Under the pieces are notes generated by a model. That model made no database searches. It saw only the letters and a program-made list of their open reading frames with translations, and had not been told where the DNA came from. Below, in pieces: positions 52,058-63,001 of a DNA stretch of 64,000 nucleotides; within the stretch, counting starts at the first letter, position 1; every line of letters begins with the position of its first letter. A program made the position numbers and the translations under genes. The stretch is from NCBI RefSeq assembly GCF_900143235.1, contig NZ_FRDF01000002.1, positions 1-64,000 of the forward strand. The letters are read 5' to 3'. The stretch is from Erythrobacter sanguineus (GTDB lineage Bacteria; Pseudomonadota; Alphaproteobacteria; Sphingomonadales; Sphingomonadaceae).

Positions 52058-53857
52058 ATGGAGTTTCTCGTGCCCGGCCAGCCGGATCCTGCCCGACCCG
52101 ACAACCCCGCCAGCAGCGGGGCGGCGATCCTTGTGCAAAGCCTGATCGAACAGGGGGTCGAATTCGTGTTCGGCTACCCCGGCGGCGCGGTGCTGCCGAT
52201 CTATGATGAATTGTTCGGGGATGAGCGCATCCGCCACATACTGGTGCGGCACGAAGCCGGCGCGGCCCATGCGGCGGAAGGCTATGCCCGCGCCACCGGC
52301 AAGCCCGGCGTGGTGCTGGTGACCTCCGGACCCGGCGCGACCAATGCGATCACCGGCATCGCCGATGCGTGGATGGATTCGATCCCGCTGGTGGTGATCA
52401 CCGGACAGGTGCCGACCGCGCTGATCGGCACCGATGCCTTTCAGGAAGCTGACACCATCGGCATCACCCGCCACTGCACCAAGCATAATTATCTGGTCAA
52501 AGACCCGGCAGATCTCGCCGCCACCATTTCCGAGGCCTTCCGCATCGCCACCACCGGGCGTCCCGGCCCGGTCGTGATCGACATTCCCAAGGACGTGCAG
52601 ATCGCCATCCCGTCGACAAACCGCGCTTTCCTGCGCGCGGGGTCGCATCGCTACGCCCCGCAGATGGTCGCCCCTGCCGATCAGATCATCGAGGCGATCG
52701 AGATGATCGCTGCTGCCGAACGGCCAATCCTTTACACCGGCGGCGGGGTGATCAATTCCGGCCCACATGCAAGCGAGCTGTTGCGCCAGCTTCAGGACAT
52801 TACCGGTGCGCCGGTAACCTCGACCCTGATGGGCCTTGGCGCCTTTCCGAGCGTGCATCCCGATTGGCTCGGGATGCTGGGGATGCACGGCACTTTTGAA
52901 GCCAACATGGCGATGAACAAGGCCGACGTGATGGTCTGCATCGGCGCGCGCTTTGATGATCGGGTGACGGGCAGGCTTGATGCCTTCTCGCCGGATTCGC
53001 GCAAGATCCACATTGATATCGACCGTTCCTCGATCAACAAGACCGTTGCTGTCGAACTGGGGATTGTCGGCGATTGCGGCACGGTGCTGGGCCAGATGCT
53101 TGAGGCATGGGGAACCCGCAAACCCCGCGATCTGGGCGAATGGAAGGCGCGGATCGCGGGCTGGCGCGCGCGCGAATGCCTCGCCTATCCGGAACGTTCG
53201 GTAAAGCACCCGAACATGATAATGCCGCAGAAGGCGATCGAGCGGCTTTATGCCCTGACGCATTCGGTCAAGCCGATCATCTCGACCGAGGTCGGCCAGC
53301 ACCAGATGTGGGCGGCGCAATATTTCCACTTTGACGATCCGAACAAGTGGCTGACCAGCGGCGGGCTCGGCACGATGGGTTACGGCCTTCCCGCTGCCAT
53401 TGGCGCGCAATTGGGCCACCCCGATGCGCTGGTGATCGATATTGCGGGCGAAGCGTCGATTCAGATGAACATTCAGGAACTCGGCACCGCGTCGCAATAC
53501 CGCCTGCCGGTCAAGGTGTTCATCCTCAACAATGAATATATGGGCATGGTTCGCCAGTGGCAGGAACTGACCTATGAAAGCCGCTATTCGAACTCCTATT
53601 CCGACAGCCTGCCCGATTTCGTCCGGCTGGCCGAGGCTTACGGCTGGAAGGGCATCCGCATCCATGACGAAAGCGAGCTGGATGAAGGCATCGCCGCGAT
53701 GCTCGCCCATGATGGCCCGGTTATGGTTGATTGCCTTGTCGCGCAGGATGCCAACTGCCTGCCGATGATCCCGTCAGGCGCGGCGCACACCGACATGATC
53801 CTCTACGGAGACAAGGTCGACGGGACGATGGACGACGAAGCCAAGGCGCTCGTCTAG
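52058..53857 (+). CDS. ilvB: Acetolactate synthase, large (catalytic) subunit
   Basis: This TPP enzyme makes acetolactate or acetohydroxybutyrate, the first committed step of Val/Leu/Ile synthesis. The 599-aa product has [16 protein letters not shown], the catalytic-Glu region [21 protein letters not shown], a central FAD-type domain and the C-terminal TPP domain. In the Mg/TPP motif the usual GD(G/A)S reads GEAS (Glu465), followed by [14 protein letters not shown] and [15 protein letters not shown]. The Asp-to-Glu change at a metal ligand is notable. ilvN follows 27 bp later. Confidence 0.95.
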   Translation: MEFLVPGQPDPARPDNPASSGAAILVQSLIEQGVEFVFGYPGGAVLPIYDELFGDERIRHILVRHEAGAAHAAEGYARATGKPGVVLVTSGPGATNAITGIADAWMDSIPLVVITGQVPTALIGTDAFQEADTIGITRHCTKHNYLVKDPADLAATISEAFRIATTGRPGPVVIDIPKDVQIAIPSTNRAFLRAGSHRYAPQMVAPADQIIEAIEMIAAAERPILYTGGGVINSGPHASELLRQLQDITGAPVTSTLMGLGAFPSVHPDWLGMLGMHGTFEANMAMNKADVMVCIGARFDDRVTGRLDAFSPDSRKIHIDIDRSSINKTVAVELGIVGDCGTVLGQMLEAWGTRKPRDLGEWKARIAGWRARECLAYPERSVKHPNMIMPQKAIERLYALTHSVKPIISTEVGQHQMWAAQYFHFDDPNKWLTSGGLGTMGYGLPAAIGAQLGHPDALVIDIAGEASIQMNIQELGTASQYRLPVKVFILNNEYMGMVRQWQELTYESRYSNSYSDSLPDFVRLAEAYGWKGIRIHDESELDEGIAAMLAHDGPVMVDCLVAQDANCLPMIPSGAAHTDMILYGDKVDGTMDDEAKALV

Positions 53858-53884
53858 GGCGCTGTTTCGGGGAAGACCGCAAAA

Positions 53885-55550
<1,666 letters not shown>

Positions 55551-55617
55551 CGCCGGCGCGCACAAGGCGCAGCGCATCGGGCTTGCCCCGCGCTGCGCCT
55601 TGCGCGACAGCACCGCC

Positions 55618-56766
55618 ATGCGCCTTTCCGATTGCCACAATATCGACGATTTCCGCAAGCTGGCGAAGGCCCGCCTGCCCTTCCCCGTGTTCGATTACAT
55701 CGACGGTGCGGCCGATGACGAACTGACCAAGGCGCGCAATACCGCCGCCTTCGCGGGCGTCGATCTGGTCCCCGATGTGCTGGCGGGGGTGGAGACGATC
55801 GACACCTCCTGCACCATCCTCGGGCGCAAATCGGCGCTGCCGCTGATGCTTTCGCCGACAGCAGTGCAGCGCGCCTTCCACTGGCAAGGTGAAACGGCAG
55901 TCGCCAAGGCTGCGGAGACATACGGGCTGTGGTTCGGCATCTCCAGCCTTGCGACCCGCTCTATCGAGGATATCGCCGCCCTGACCAGCGGGCCGAAGCT
56001 GTTCCAGCTTTATGTCCACAAGGACAAGGGGCTCAACACCCACATGATCGAGCGTTGTCAGGCAGCGAAGTTCGATGCGCTGGCGCTGACGGTGGACACG
56101 ATTGTTTCGGGCAAGCGCGAACGCTGCCTGCGTTCAGGCTTCACCACCCCACCGCGCTTCACCCCGGCCAGCGTGCTGAGCTATGCTACCCGTCCGCGCT
56201 GGACGATGGACTATCTGCTGCGCGAGAAATTCCGGCTGCCCAATCTCGATACCCATGTCAGCGAGGGCACCAACAAGGCGGTGAGTATCGCGGAATATTT
56301 CAACACCATGCTCGACACCGCGATGGATTGGAGCACGGCGGCGGCAATTCGCGAACAATGGGGCGGTACCTTCGTGCTGAAAGGGGTGATGAGCGCCGGT
56401 GATGCGCGCCGCGCGGTTGAGATCGGGGCGGACGCGATCATGATCTCCAACCATGGCGGGCGGCAACTCGATGGCAGCCGCGCGCCCTTCGACCAGTTGC
56501 CCGAGATCGTGGACGCCGTGGGCGGCGAGATCGAGATCATCTGCGACGGCGGCGTGCGGCGCGGCACCCATGTGATGAAGGCGCTGTGTTCGGGCGCAAC
56601 CGCTGCTTCGGGCGGGCGGCTTTACCTCTATGCGCTGGCGGCAGCCGGGCAGGACGGGGTCGAACGCGCGCTCGGCATCCTGAAGGACGAGATCGAGCGC
56701 GGCATGCGGCTGATGGGGGTCACGCGGGTGGATCAGTTGACGCACGAAAGGTTGCGTCAAGGATAA
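55618..56766 (+). CDS. lldD: FMN-dependent alpha-hydroxy-acid dehydrogenase/oxidase (LldD-like)
   Basis: From MRLSDCHNIDDFRKLAKARL (ATG at 55618) the product is 382 aa. FDYIDGAADDELT, LPLMLSPTAVQRAFHWQGE, LYVHKDKG, VLKGVMSAGDA and the active-site SNHGGRQLDGSRAP (base His and substrate Arg) match L-lactate dehydrogenase/glycolate-oxidase enzymes. Lactate or another 2-hydroxy acid is the likely substrate, with electrons passing to quinone if it is membrane-bound. It follows ilvC by about 65 bp. Confidence 0.85.
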   Translation: MRLSDCHNIDDFRKLAKARLPFPVFDYIDGAADDELTKARNTAAFAGVDLVPDVLAGVETIDTSCTILGRKSALPLMLSPTAVQRAFHWQGETAVAKAAETYGLWFGISSLATRSIEDIAALTSGPKLFQLYVHKDKGLNTHMIERCQAAKFDALALTVDTIVSGKRERCLRSGFTTPPRFTPASVLSYATRPRWTMDYLLREKFRLPNLDTHVSEGTNKAVSIAEYFNTMLDTAMDWSTAAAIREQWGGTFVLKGVMSAGDARRAVEIGADAIMISNHGGRQLDGSRAPFDQLPEIVDAVGGEIEIICDGGVRRGTHVMKALCSGATAASGGRLYLYALAAAGQDGVERALGILKDEIERGMRLMGVTRVDQLTHERLRQG

Positions 56767-56768
56767 CC

Positions 56769-56876
56769 GGCCTCAAGCAACGCAAGTGTTGGGCCGAAAA
56801 GCCCGCCCTCAAGCAGCGAAAGCGGTAGGCCGAGAAACCCGGCCTGAAGCAGCGAAAGCGGTAGGCCAGACAGGAA
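56769..56876. repeat. Three tandem 36-bp hairpin repeats after lldD
   Basis: Units 56769-56804, 56805-56840 and 56841-56876. The second and third share GAAGCGGTAGGCC-type sequence (CAGCGAAAGCGGTAGGCC), and the first is more divergent. Each unit is an imperfect hairpin with GGCCT...AGGCC (or close) arms. They start 2 bp after the lldD stop. Confidence 0.8.
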
Positions 56877-56938
56877 TGTCATAATCCGGTAACGCAAGCC
56901 GGGCTTGAGGCGATCAGACCAGCAAACGGACAGCTATC

Positions 56939-57391
56939 ATGACCCTGCTTTCGCGCCATTTCGTCACGCTCCCCCTTGCTATCGCCGCGCTGGTGCTGAC
57001 CGGCTGCGGCAGCGAACCTGATCCGGCCGCCAATGACGCGGCCAGCTTTGCTGCGCGCATCAAGCAGAATGACGAGACCCCCGCGCCGCAAGGCACCGTC
57101 GCGCCCAGGCTGGCCGAACCCATACCCGGCGCAGCGCCCGGCCCCTATGCCCCCGGCACGCTGACCGATCCGGCCTCGGCCACCTGCGGCGCGAACCTGA
57201 TGGGGCCGTTTATCGGCAAGCTTGCCGACGATGCCACCCGCGCCGAGATCGTCGCCGCGCTGGGCCGCAGCGACAACCTGCGCTTTGTTGCCTTTGGCAC
57301 GCCCGGCTATATCAATCCCGATCCCACCAATCCGCGCCTCAGCCTGATGCTCGATAGGCAGAACATCATCCGTGACGCGCGTTGCGGGTAG
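56939..57391 (+). CDS. Putative lipoprotein with peptidase-inhibitor I78-like domain
   Basis: The 150-aa product has a signal peptide with lipobox LVLTGCG (Cys about 23), a Pro-rich linker (residues about 40-75), and a C-terminal domain starting CGANLMGPFIGKLADDATRA and ending RLSLMLDRQNIIRDARCG. The paired Cys, the G-K-x-A segment and the RL-x-x-x-x-D ... CG end match the I78 (elastase-inhibitor-like) family. It is therefore probably an envelope-anchored protease inhibitor; this is inference. Confidence 0.68.
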   Translation: MTLLSRHFVTLPLAIAALVLTGCGSEPDPAANDAASFAARIKQNDETPAPQGTVAPRLAEPIPGAAPGPYAPGTLTDPASATCGANLMGPFIGKLADDATRAEIVAALGRSDNLRFVAFGTPGYINPDPTNPRLSLMLDRQNIIRDARCG

Positions 57392-57460
57392 GATTGTGCG
57401 GGCGACAGGGGATGAATCCCGGCTTGCGCGCGCCGGGATAATCGGCAAAGACGGATCGCA

Positions 57461-57511
57461 ATGACGCGGAACGGACTCCTGCTGCTTCGACTTATGCGCC
57501 CTTGGGCGTAG
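57461..57511 (+). promoter_or_regulatory. leuA leader peptide (leucine-rich attenuator ORF)
   Basis: A 16-codon frame, MTRNGLLLLRLMRPWA, with CTC CTG CTG CTT CGA CTT giving five Leu codons in six. It stops at 57509-57511, 89 bp before leuA. Leucine-codon runs in a short frame just upstream of leuA are the hallmark of leader-peptide attenuation. The last codons lie in one arm of the stem-loop described at 57499-57552. Confidence 0.7.
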
Positions 57512-57570
57512 GGCTTCGCGCGCAAGGATCGCCGCGGCCCCGCTCCCAAGGGTGACCAGCCGCCAGCCTT
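57499..57570 (+). promoter_or_regulatory. leuA leader stem-loop, probable antiterminator/terminator region
   Basis: 57499-57514 (CCCTTGGGCGTAGGGC) can pair with 57537-57552 (GCCCCGCTCCCAAGGG) over 16 positions with two mismatches. The left arm covers the leader stop codon. An alternative weaker hairpin (AAGGGTG at 57548-57554 with CCAGCCTT at 57563-57570) is followed by a pyrimidine-rich tract with TTTT. A ribosome stalled on Leu codons (57476-57493) would leave the first stem free to form, and one that reaches the stop would block it. This is inference from base pairing only. Confidence 0.5.
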
Positions 57571-57600
57571 CCTTTCCCTTTTCCGCGACGAGCTTTTCCC

Positions 57601-59289
57601 ATGCCCATGCTCAAGAACCCTTCTGCCAAATATCGCCCCTTTGGCCAGATCGATCTGCCTGACCGCCAGTGGCCCAGCCGCCTGATTACCCATGCCCCGC
57701 GCTGGCTTTCGACCGATCTGCGCGACGGCAACCAGTCGATCATCGATCCGATGGACGCGGTGAAAAAGCGCCGCTTTTTCGATCTGCTGATCGAAATCGG
57801 GGTCAAGGAAATCGAAGTCGGCTTCCCCAGCGCAGGCGCGACCGAGTTCGACTTTATCTCCGGCCTCGTGCGTTCGGGCGACATCCCTGACGATGTCACC
57901 GTGCAGGTGCTCACACAGAGCCGCGAAGACCTGATCCGCACCTCTTTCGACAGCCTCGAAGGCGCGCGGGCGGCGATCGTGCACCTGTATAATGCGGTCA
58001 GCCCGGCGTGGCGCGACATCGTGTTCCGGATGAGCAAGGACGAAGTGAAAGCCATCGCCATCGCCGGTGCCAAGGTGATGCGCGACGAGGCGGCCAAGCG
58101 CCCCGGCACCGACTGGCATTTCCAGTATTCGCCCGAAACCTTCTCCACCGCCGAACTGGATTTCAGCATCGAGGTGTGCGCGGCGGTGATGGAGGTGCTT
58201 CAGCCAACACCCGACCATCCGATCATCCTCAACCTGCCTGCCACCATCGAGGCGGCGACGCCCAATATCTACGCCGACCAGATCGAATATTTCGCCCGCC
58301 ACCTGCCCAATCGCGAAGCTGCGATCCTGAGCCTCCACACCCACAACGACCGCGGCACCGGGGTCGCGGCAGCGGAACTGGGGCTGATGGCGGGCGCCGA
58401 CCGGGTCGAAGGCTGCCTGTTCGGCAATGGCGAACGCACCGGCAATTGCTGCCTCGTGACGATGGGTCTCAATCTCTACACCCAGGGGGTGGATCCGGGC
58501 CTCGATTTCTCCGACATCGACCGGGTGATCGAAACGGTCACCTATTGCAACGACCTGCCCGTGCACCAGCGCCACCCCTATGGCGGGGAACTGGTCTACA
58601 CGGCGTTCTCCGGCAGCCATCAGGACGCGATCAAGAAGGGTTTCGAAGCGCGCGACACGCAGAATGACGAATATTGGCGCGTGCCCTATCTGCCGATCGA
58701 TCCGGCCGATCTGGGCCGTTCATACGAGGCCGTGATCCGGGTCAATTCGCAATCCGGCAAGGGCGGTTTCGCCTGGGTGCTGGAAAAGGATCAGGGCCTT
58801 AAACTGCCCAAGAAGATGCAGGCCGATTTCAGCCGTCATGTTCAAGCCATGGCCGATGATCTGGGCCGCGAACTGGGCGCCGCCGATATCTGGGAGGCGT
58901 TCCGCCGTGCCTACCATGTCAAGACCCACCCCAAGCATTTCCAACTGGTGCGCTACGAGGAAAGCCGCGCTGCCGATGGCACGCGCATCTTTGCCGGGAC
59001 GATTGCCGTGCAGGGTCACGAGCAGAGCGTCTCGGGGCGCGGCAACGGCCTCATCTCCAGCGTGATGGGGACCTTGCGCGAAGCTTTCGGGGTCGATTTG
59101 GAGGTGGCGGATTATACCGAGCATGCGCTTGGACAGGGCACGGATGCACGCGCGGCGGCCTATCTCGAATGCCGCACCGGTGATGGCCGCACCATCTGGG
59201 GCTGCGGGATCGACGAGGATATCGCCACCGCCAGCGTGCGTGCGGTGCTTTCGGCGGCGAATGTGGCGGTTTCACAAAGCGCCCGATAG
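57601..59289 (+). CDS. leuA: 2-isopropylmalate synthase (LeuA2-type)
   Basis: LeuA condenses acetyl-CoA with 2-oxoisovalerate, the first step of leucine synthesis. The 562-aa product is the long form: a DRE-TIM barrel with WLSTDLRDGNQSIIDPMD, IEVGFPSAGATEFDF, LSLHTHNDRGTGVAAAELG (metal ligands) and GERTGNCCLVTMGLNL. A C-terminal regulatory domain with GRGNGLISSVMGTLREAFGV follows, which usually binds leucine. Control therefore probably acts both on transcription (leader) and by feedback. Confidence 0.95.
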   Translation: MPMLKNPSAKYRPFGQIDLPDRQWPSRLITHAPRWLSTDLRDGNQSIIDPMDAVKKRRFFDLLIEIGVKEIEVGFPSAGATEFDFISGLVRSGDIPDDVTVQVLTQSREDLIRTSFDSLEGARAAIVHLYNAVSPAWRDIVFRMSKDEVKAIAIAGAKVMRDEAAKRPGTDWHFQYSPETFSTAELDFSIEVCAAVMEVLQPTPDHPIILNLPATIEAATPNIYADQIEYFARHLPNREAAILSLHTHNDRGTGVAAAELGLMAGADRVEGCLFGNGERTGNCCLVTMGLNLYTQGVDPGLDFSDIDRVIETVTYCNDLPVHQRHPYGGELVYTAFSGSHQDAIKKGFEARDTQNDEYWRVPYLPIDPADLGRSYEAVIRVNSQSGKGGFAWVLEKDQGLKLPKKMQADFSRHVQAMADDLGRELGAADIWEAFRRAYHVKTHPKHFQLVRYEESRAADGTRIFAGTIAVQGHEQSVSGRGNGLISSVMGTLREAFGVDLEVADYTEHALGQGTDARAAAYLECRTGDGRTIWGCGIDEDIATASVRAVLSAANVAVSQSAR

Positions 59290-59380
59290 CCCCTCTGCCC
59301 GCGCTTGCATGGCTGCCGATTTGCGCGCAATCTCGCCAACCATGCAATGATGGCGCAAAGTTGGGAGAGGCAGGTCGCTC

Positions 59381-60160
59381 ATGGAAGTGCTGGAACCGGA
59401 TCCTGCAATCCCGCTGCCGCCGCCGCAGGTGGCCGCCGATCTGGCGTTCGGCGATCTTGGCAGGGCGCTGGCGGCGGGCTGGCGTGATTTCCTCGGCCTT
59501 GCGCAATTCGGGATGTTCTTTGGCGGGTTCTATGTGCTGGCGGGCCTGCTGATCGGCTTGGCGGCGATCAACGGGGGTGAGCCGACCTGGCTGATCCCGG
59601 CGATGGCAGGCTTTCCGCTGGTCGCGCCCTTCGTGGCGGTCGGCCTTTACGAGGCAAGCCGCAGGCGCGAAGCAGGCCTTGCCCTGTCGTGGCGCGCGGT
59701 GCTTGGCGCGCTGAAAGGACATGATGATGACCAGATCCTGTCGATGGGGGTGATCGTGTTCGTGGCCTTTTCGTTCTGGATGATCGTGGCCCATGCGATC
59801 TTTGCCGTGTTCATGGCCGAAAGCGGGATGGGAGGCGAATCCATCGCGGCCCTGCTCACCCCGGCAGGCCTGATGATGCTGGCAGTGGGCAGTGCGGTGG
59901 GCGCGGTGATGGCGTTTGCGTTCTATGCCATGACTGTCATCAGCCTGCCGATGCTGGTGGAACGCAAGGTCGATTTCCTCACCGCGATCATCACCAGCTT
60001 TAAGGTGGTGCGCACCAATTTCGCGGTGATGCTTGGTTGGGCGGCGATCATTGCGATGCTGCTGTTCGTGGCGATGCTGCCGGCGTTCCTGGGCCTGATC
60101 GTCGCGCTGCCGGTGCTGGGCCATGCGACCTGGCATCTCTATCGCCGTGCGGTGGTATAG
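59381..60160 (+). CDS. DUF2189 family membrane protein
   Basis: The 259-aa product has six predicted membrane segments and the DUF2189 pattern LAFGDLGRALAAGWRDFLG, then FPLVAPFVAVGLYEASRRRE and WRAVLGALKGHDDDQILSMG, then FYAMTVISLPMLVERKVDFL. The function is unknown. It stands alone between leuA and the amidohydrolase. Confidence 0.9.
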   Translation: MEVLEPDPAIPLPPPQVAADLAFGDLGRALAAGWRDFLGLAQFGMFFGGFYVLAGLLIGLAAINGGEPTWLIPAMAGFPLVAPFVAVGLYEASRRREAGLALSWRAVLGALKGHDDDQILSMGVIVFVAFSFWMIVAHAIFAVFMAESGMGGESIAALLTPAGLMMLAVGSAVGAVMAFAFYAMTVISLPMLVERKVDFLTAIITSFKVVRTNFAVMLGWAAIIAMLLFVAMLPAFLGLIVALPVLGHATWHLYRRAVV

Positions 60161-60321
60161 ACGATTTCCTACTGCGCGTGCCGCCTCTATCAAAAGAGGC
60201 ATGACGCTCGCCCATCCTGCCATTAGTGCTGTTGCATCAACAGGCGGCGCGGAGGCCGGGTTTCTGTCTCTGGACAGTGTCTCATGTGTCTCCAACACGC
60301 AGGCTCACGAGGGAGAGAGCG

Positions 60322-61380
60322 ATGACCACCAGCCACACGCCCGAAGCGATTCTCGAACCGGAATTGCCGATCATCGATCCGCACCACCATCTGTGGGATT
60401 TGCGGGCAATGATCCCGATGTTCCCGGAACCGCGGCACCACTTCATCGCGGGCATCGTGGACAATGCGCATTACACCTTCGATCAGTTGCACACGCATCT
60501 GACCAGCGGCCACAACGTCATCGCCACGGTGTTCATGGAATGCGGCGCGTTCTACAATGCGTCCTATGGCGAGGCGCTCAAACCCGTGGGCGAGGTCGAA
60601 TTCGTCAATGGTGTCGCTGCGCAGGCAGCCAGCGGGCTGTATGGGCCGGGTCAGCATTGCGCCGGCATCGTCGGCCATGCCGATCTGATGCTGGGCAGCA
60701 AGGCGGGCGAAGTGCTCGATGCTCTCCACGCCGCCGCCCCGCGCCGGTTCAAGGGCATTCGCCATCAGGGCGCATGGGATGCCGATCCGCAGGTGCTCGG
60801 CGCCCCGTTCCATGCGCCCGAAGGCCTCTACCGCGATACCACCTTCCGCGCAGGCTTTGCCGAACTGGGCAAGCGGGGGATGACCTTCGACGCCTGGGTG
60901 CTGGAGCCGCAAATTCCTGATGTCATCGACCTTGCGCAGCGCTTTCCCGATCAGCCGATCTGCCTTGACCATTGCGGCACGCCTTTGGGGGTCGCCGCTT
61001 ACAAGGGCCGCTTGCACGAACGCTTCGACGTCTGGCGGCACAACATCAAGGAACTTGCCGCGTGCGAGAACGTGGTGGTCAAGCTGGGCGGGCTGGCGAT
61101 GGCCTTCTGCGCCCTGCCCGAAGATGGCCCGGCGGCGGGGCATGGATCGGAACATCTCGCCGCCTTGTGGCGCCCCTATATCGAAACCTGCATCGAAGCC
61201 TTCGGGCCGGAGCGCGCCATGTTCGAAAGCAATTATCCGGTCGATTACTGGGGCGCGGATTACGCGGTGCTGTGGAACGCCTTCAAGCGCCTCACCCGCT
61301 CGGCCAGCGCGGAGGAGAAAGCCGCGCTCTATGCCGGAACCGCGGCGCGGTTTTACGGGCTGGAGGGATTGGCGGGATGA
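60322..61380 (+). CDS. Amidohydrolase-2 family metal-dependent hydrolase
   Basis: From MTTSHTPEAILEPELP (ATG at 60322, GGGAGAGAG upstream) the product is 352 aa. DPHHHLWDL contributes the metal-binding HxH, GIRHQGAWD a further His, DHCGTPLG a later ligand region, and AMFESNYPVDYWGADY the C-terminal Asp-type region. The closest known relatives include 2-pyrone-4,6-dicarboxylate and other lactone hydrolases; the substrate is not deducible. A nitronate monooxygenase follows. Confidence 0.88.
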   Translation: MTTSHTPEAILEPELPIIDPHHHLWDLRAMIPMFPEPRHHFIAGIVDNAHYTFDQLHTHLTSGHNVIATVFMECGAFYNASYGEALKPVGEVEFVNGVAAQAASGLYGPGQHCAGIVGHADLMLGSKAGEVLDALHAAAPRRFKGIRHQGAWDADPQVLGAPFHAPEGLYRDTTFRAGFAELGKRGMTFDAWVLEPQIPDVIDLAQRFPDQPICLDHCGTPLGVAAYKGRLHERFDVWRHNIKELAACENVVVKLGGLAMAFCALPEDGPAAGHGSEHLAALWRPYIETCIEAFGPERAMFESNYPVDYWGADYAVLWNAFKRLTRSASAEEKAALYAGTAARFYGLEGLAG

Positions 61381-61470
61381 TGCGGCGTGCCCCGCAAAAT
61401 CACGCTTGGCAGGTCAGGAACCACCGCTAGAGATGCGGGTTGATGCCGAATACGTTTTAAGGAGAAACCA

Positions 61471-62475
61471 ATGCCCCTTCCCGCCCCCTTTGATCGCCTG
61501 CGCCTGCCGCTGATCGGATCGCCGCTGTTCATCGTTTCCGGCCCCGAACTCGTCATCGCGCAGTGCAAGGCGGGGATCATCGGCAGCTTTCCGGCGCTGA
61601 ATGCGCGCCCGCAGACACTGCTGGATGAATGGCTGCACCAGATCACCGAGGAACTCAGCGCGCATAATCGCGCCCATCCCGATCGCCCGGCCGCACCGTT
61701 CGCGGTCAACCAGATCATCCACAAGACCAATGACCGGGTCGAAGCCGACATGGCGACCTGCGAGAAGTGGCAGGTGCCGATGATCATCACGTCACTGGGC
61801 GCGCGCACCGAGGTGTTCGATGCAGTGCGGAACTGGGGCGGGATCACCATGCATGACGTGATCAACAACCGCTTTGCGATGAAGGCGATCGAAAAGGGTG
61901 CCGATGGCCTGATCCCAGTTGCTGCCGGTGCGGGCGGGCACGCCGGGGCGCTTTCGCCCTTCGCCTTGATGCAGGAAATCCGCGAATGGTTCGATGGGCT
62001 GGTGGCGCTGTCGGGGTCGATCGCGCATGGAGCCTCGATCCTTGCCGCGCAGGCGCTGCGGGCCGATTTTGCCTATGCGGGCAGCGCCTTCATCGCGACA
62101 AAGGAAGCCAACGCCGATGCCGCCTACAAGCAGGGCATTGTCGAAGGATCTTCGGAAGGCATCGTCTATACCAACCTGTTCACCGGGGTGCATGGCAATT
62201 ACCTGCGTTCCTCGATCGAACAGGCGGGGCTTGATCCCGACAACCTGCCGGTCAGCGACCCTTCCAAGATGAACTTCGGCAGCGGCGGCAACACCAAGGC
62301 CAAGGCGTGGAAGGACATCTGGGGTTCGGGTCAGGGTGTTGGCGCGGTCAAGGAAGTGGGCAGCGTGGAAGATCTGGTGGCGCGGATGGAGCGTGAATAT
62401 CACGCGGCCAAGGCCCGGATGCTGGCTAATTCGGGCTATACCTCGTGGGGCGCGATGGCCGAGGCGGCCGAGTAA
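61471..62475 (+). CDS. Nitronate monooxygenase (2-nitropropane dioxygenase family)
   Basis: The 334-aa product has the FMN-binding TIM-barrel pattern. The N-terminal LPLIGSPLFIVSGPELVIAQ and GIIGSFPALNARP are followed by VPMIITSLGA, GADGLIPVAAGAGGHAGALS (phosphate and active-site region with His) and ALRADFAYAGSAFIATKEA. These enzymes oxidise propionate-3-nitronate or alkyl nitronates. It lies 90 bp after the amidohydrolase on the same strand, suggesting but not proving a joint catabolic role. Confidence 0.92.
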   Translation: MPLPAPFDRLRLPLIGSPLFIVSGPELVIAQCKAGIIGSFPALNARPQTLLDEWLHQITEELSAHNRAHPDRPAAPFAVNQIIHKTNDRVEADMATCEKWQVPMIITSLGARTEVFDAVRNWGGITMHDVINNRFAMKAIEKGADGLIPVAAGAGGHAGALSPFALMQEIREWFDGLVALSGSIAHGASILAAQALRADFAYAGSAFIATKEANADAAYKQGIVEGSSEGIVYTNLFTGVHGNYLRSSIEQAGLDPDNLPVSDPSKMNFGSGGNTKAKAWKDIWGSGQGVGAVKEVGSVEDLVARMEREYHAAKARMLANSGYTSWGAMAEAAE

Positions 62476-62482
62476 CCGGGGC

Positions 62483-63001
62483 TTAATGCGCCGACCACAG
62501 CGACCCGGCCATCGCGTCGAGATCGCTGAAGTCGAAGCCGATGCCGAGCGGGTCCTTGCGATTGAGCAGCACCCGCCGGCGCTCGGCCAGAAGCTGGCGG
62601 CGCAGTGCATCCTGCAGCAGTTGCAGCCGCATCAACGCCTCGGCCAGGGCGGCATCGGGATCATGGTTGCGGGCCAGCGCCCAGCGTTCCTCGATCCGTC
62701 CGACCCGGGCGATGACGACTTCGTTGTAGCGCTGGTGAGGCCCGCGGTGCAGCGGCATCCCGGTGCGGATGGTCGCCTGCTCGTTTGCCGGCAGCAGCAA
62801 GCCGTTGGCGCGGAAATTATCGAACCCCACCCGATCACGCCCGATCGCGGCGAACATGGTTCCGAAGCAGCGGCGCGAAAGCAGTTGCCGGGGGAGCAGG
62901 TGATGGCGCTGAAGCGACGGGCCATAACCGGGGGTGCCGCGGCGGTTGACCGAGCGAAAGGCAATGGCAATGCGGAAAGCGGTGCGCCCCGGATAGGACA
63001 T
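62483..63001 (-). CDS. AHH-family HNH/Endonuclease VII-type nuclease domain protein
   Basis: The 172-aa product centres on HHLLPRQLLSRRCFGTMF, the His-His start of the AHH nuclease domain, followed by DNFRANGLLLPANEQAT (the Asn/Leu strand typical of the HNH finger) and MPLHRGPHQRYNEVVIARV (His-containing second part). AHH nucleases occur mostly as C-terminal toxin domains of polymorphic toxins, but here the protein is small, lacks a signal and is intracellular in appearance. Its ATG abuts the stop of the upstream gene (TAG-ATG), indicating coupling. Confidence 0.78.
   Translation of the reverse strand: MSYPGRTAFRIAIAFRSVNRRGTPGYGPSLQRHHLLPRQLLSRRCFGTMFAAIGRDRVGFDNFRANGLLLPANEQATIRTGMPLHRGPHQRYNEVVIARVGRIEERWALARNHDPDAALAEALMRLQLLQDALRRQLLAERRRVLLNRKDPLGIGFDFSDLDAMAGSLWSAH

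Noticed and set aside
56769-56876. CRISPR array (36-bp period)
   Set aside because: The units are directly adjacent with no spacers, and no cas genes are nearby.
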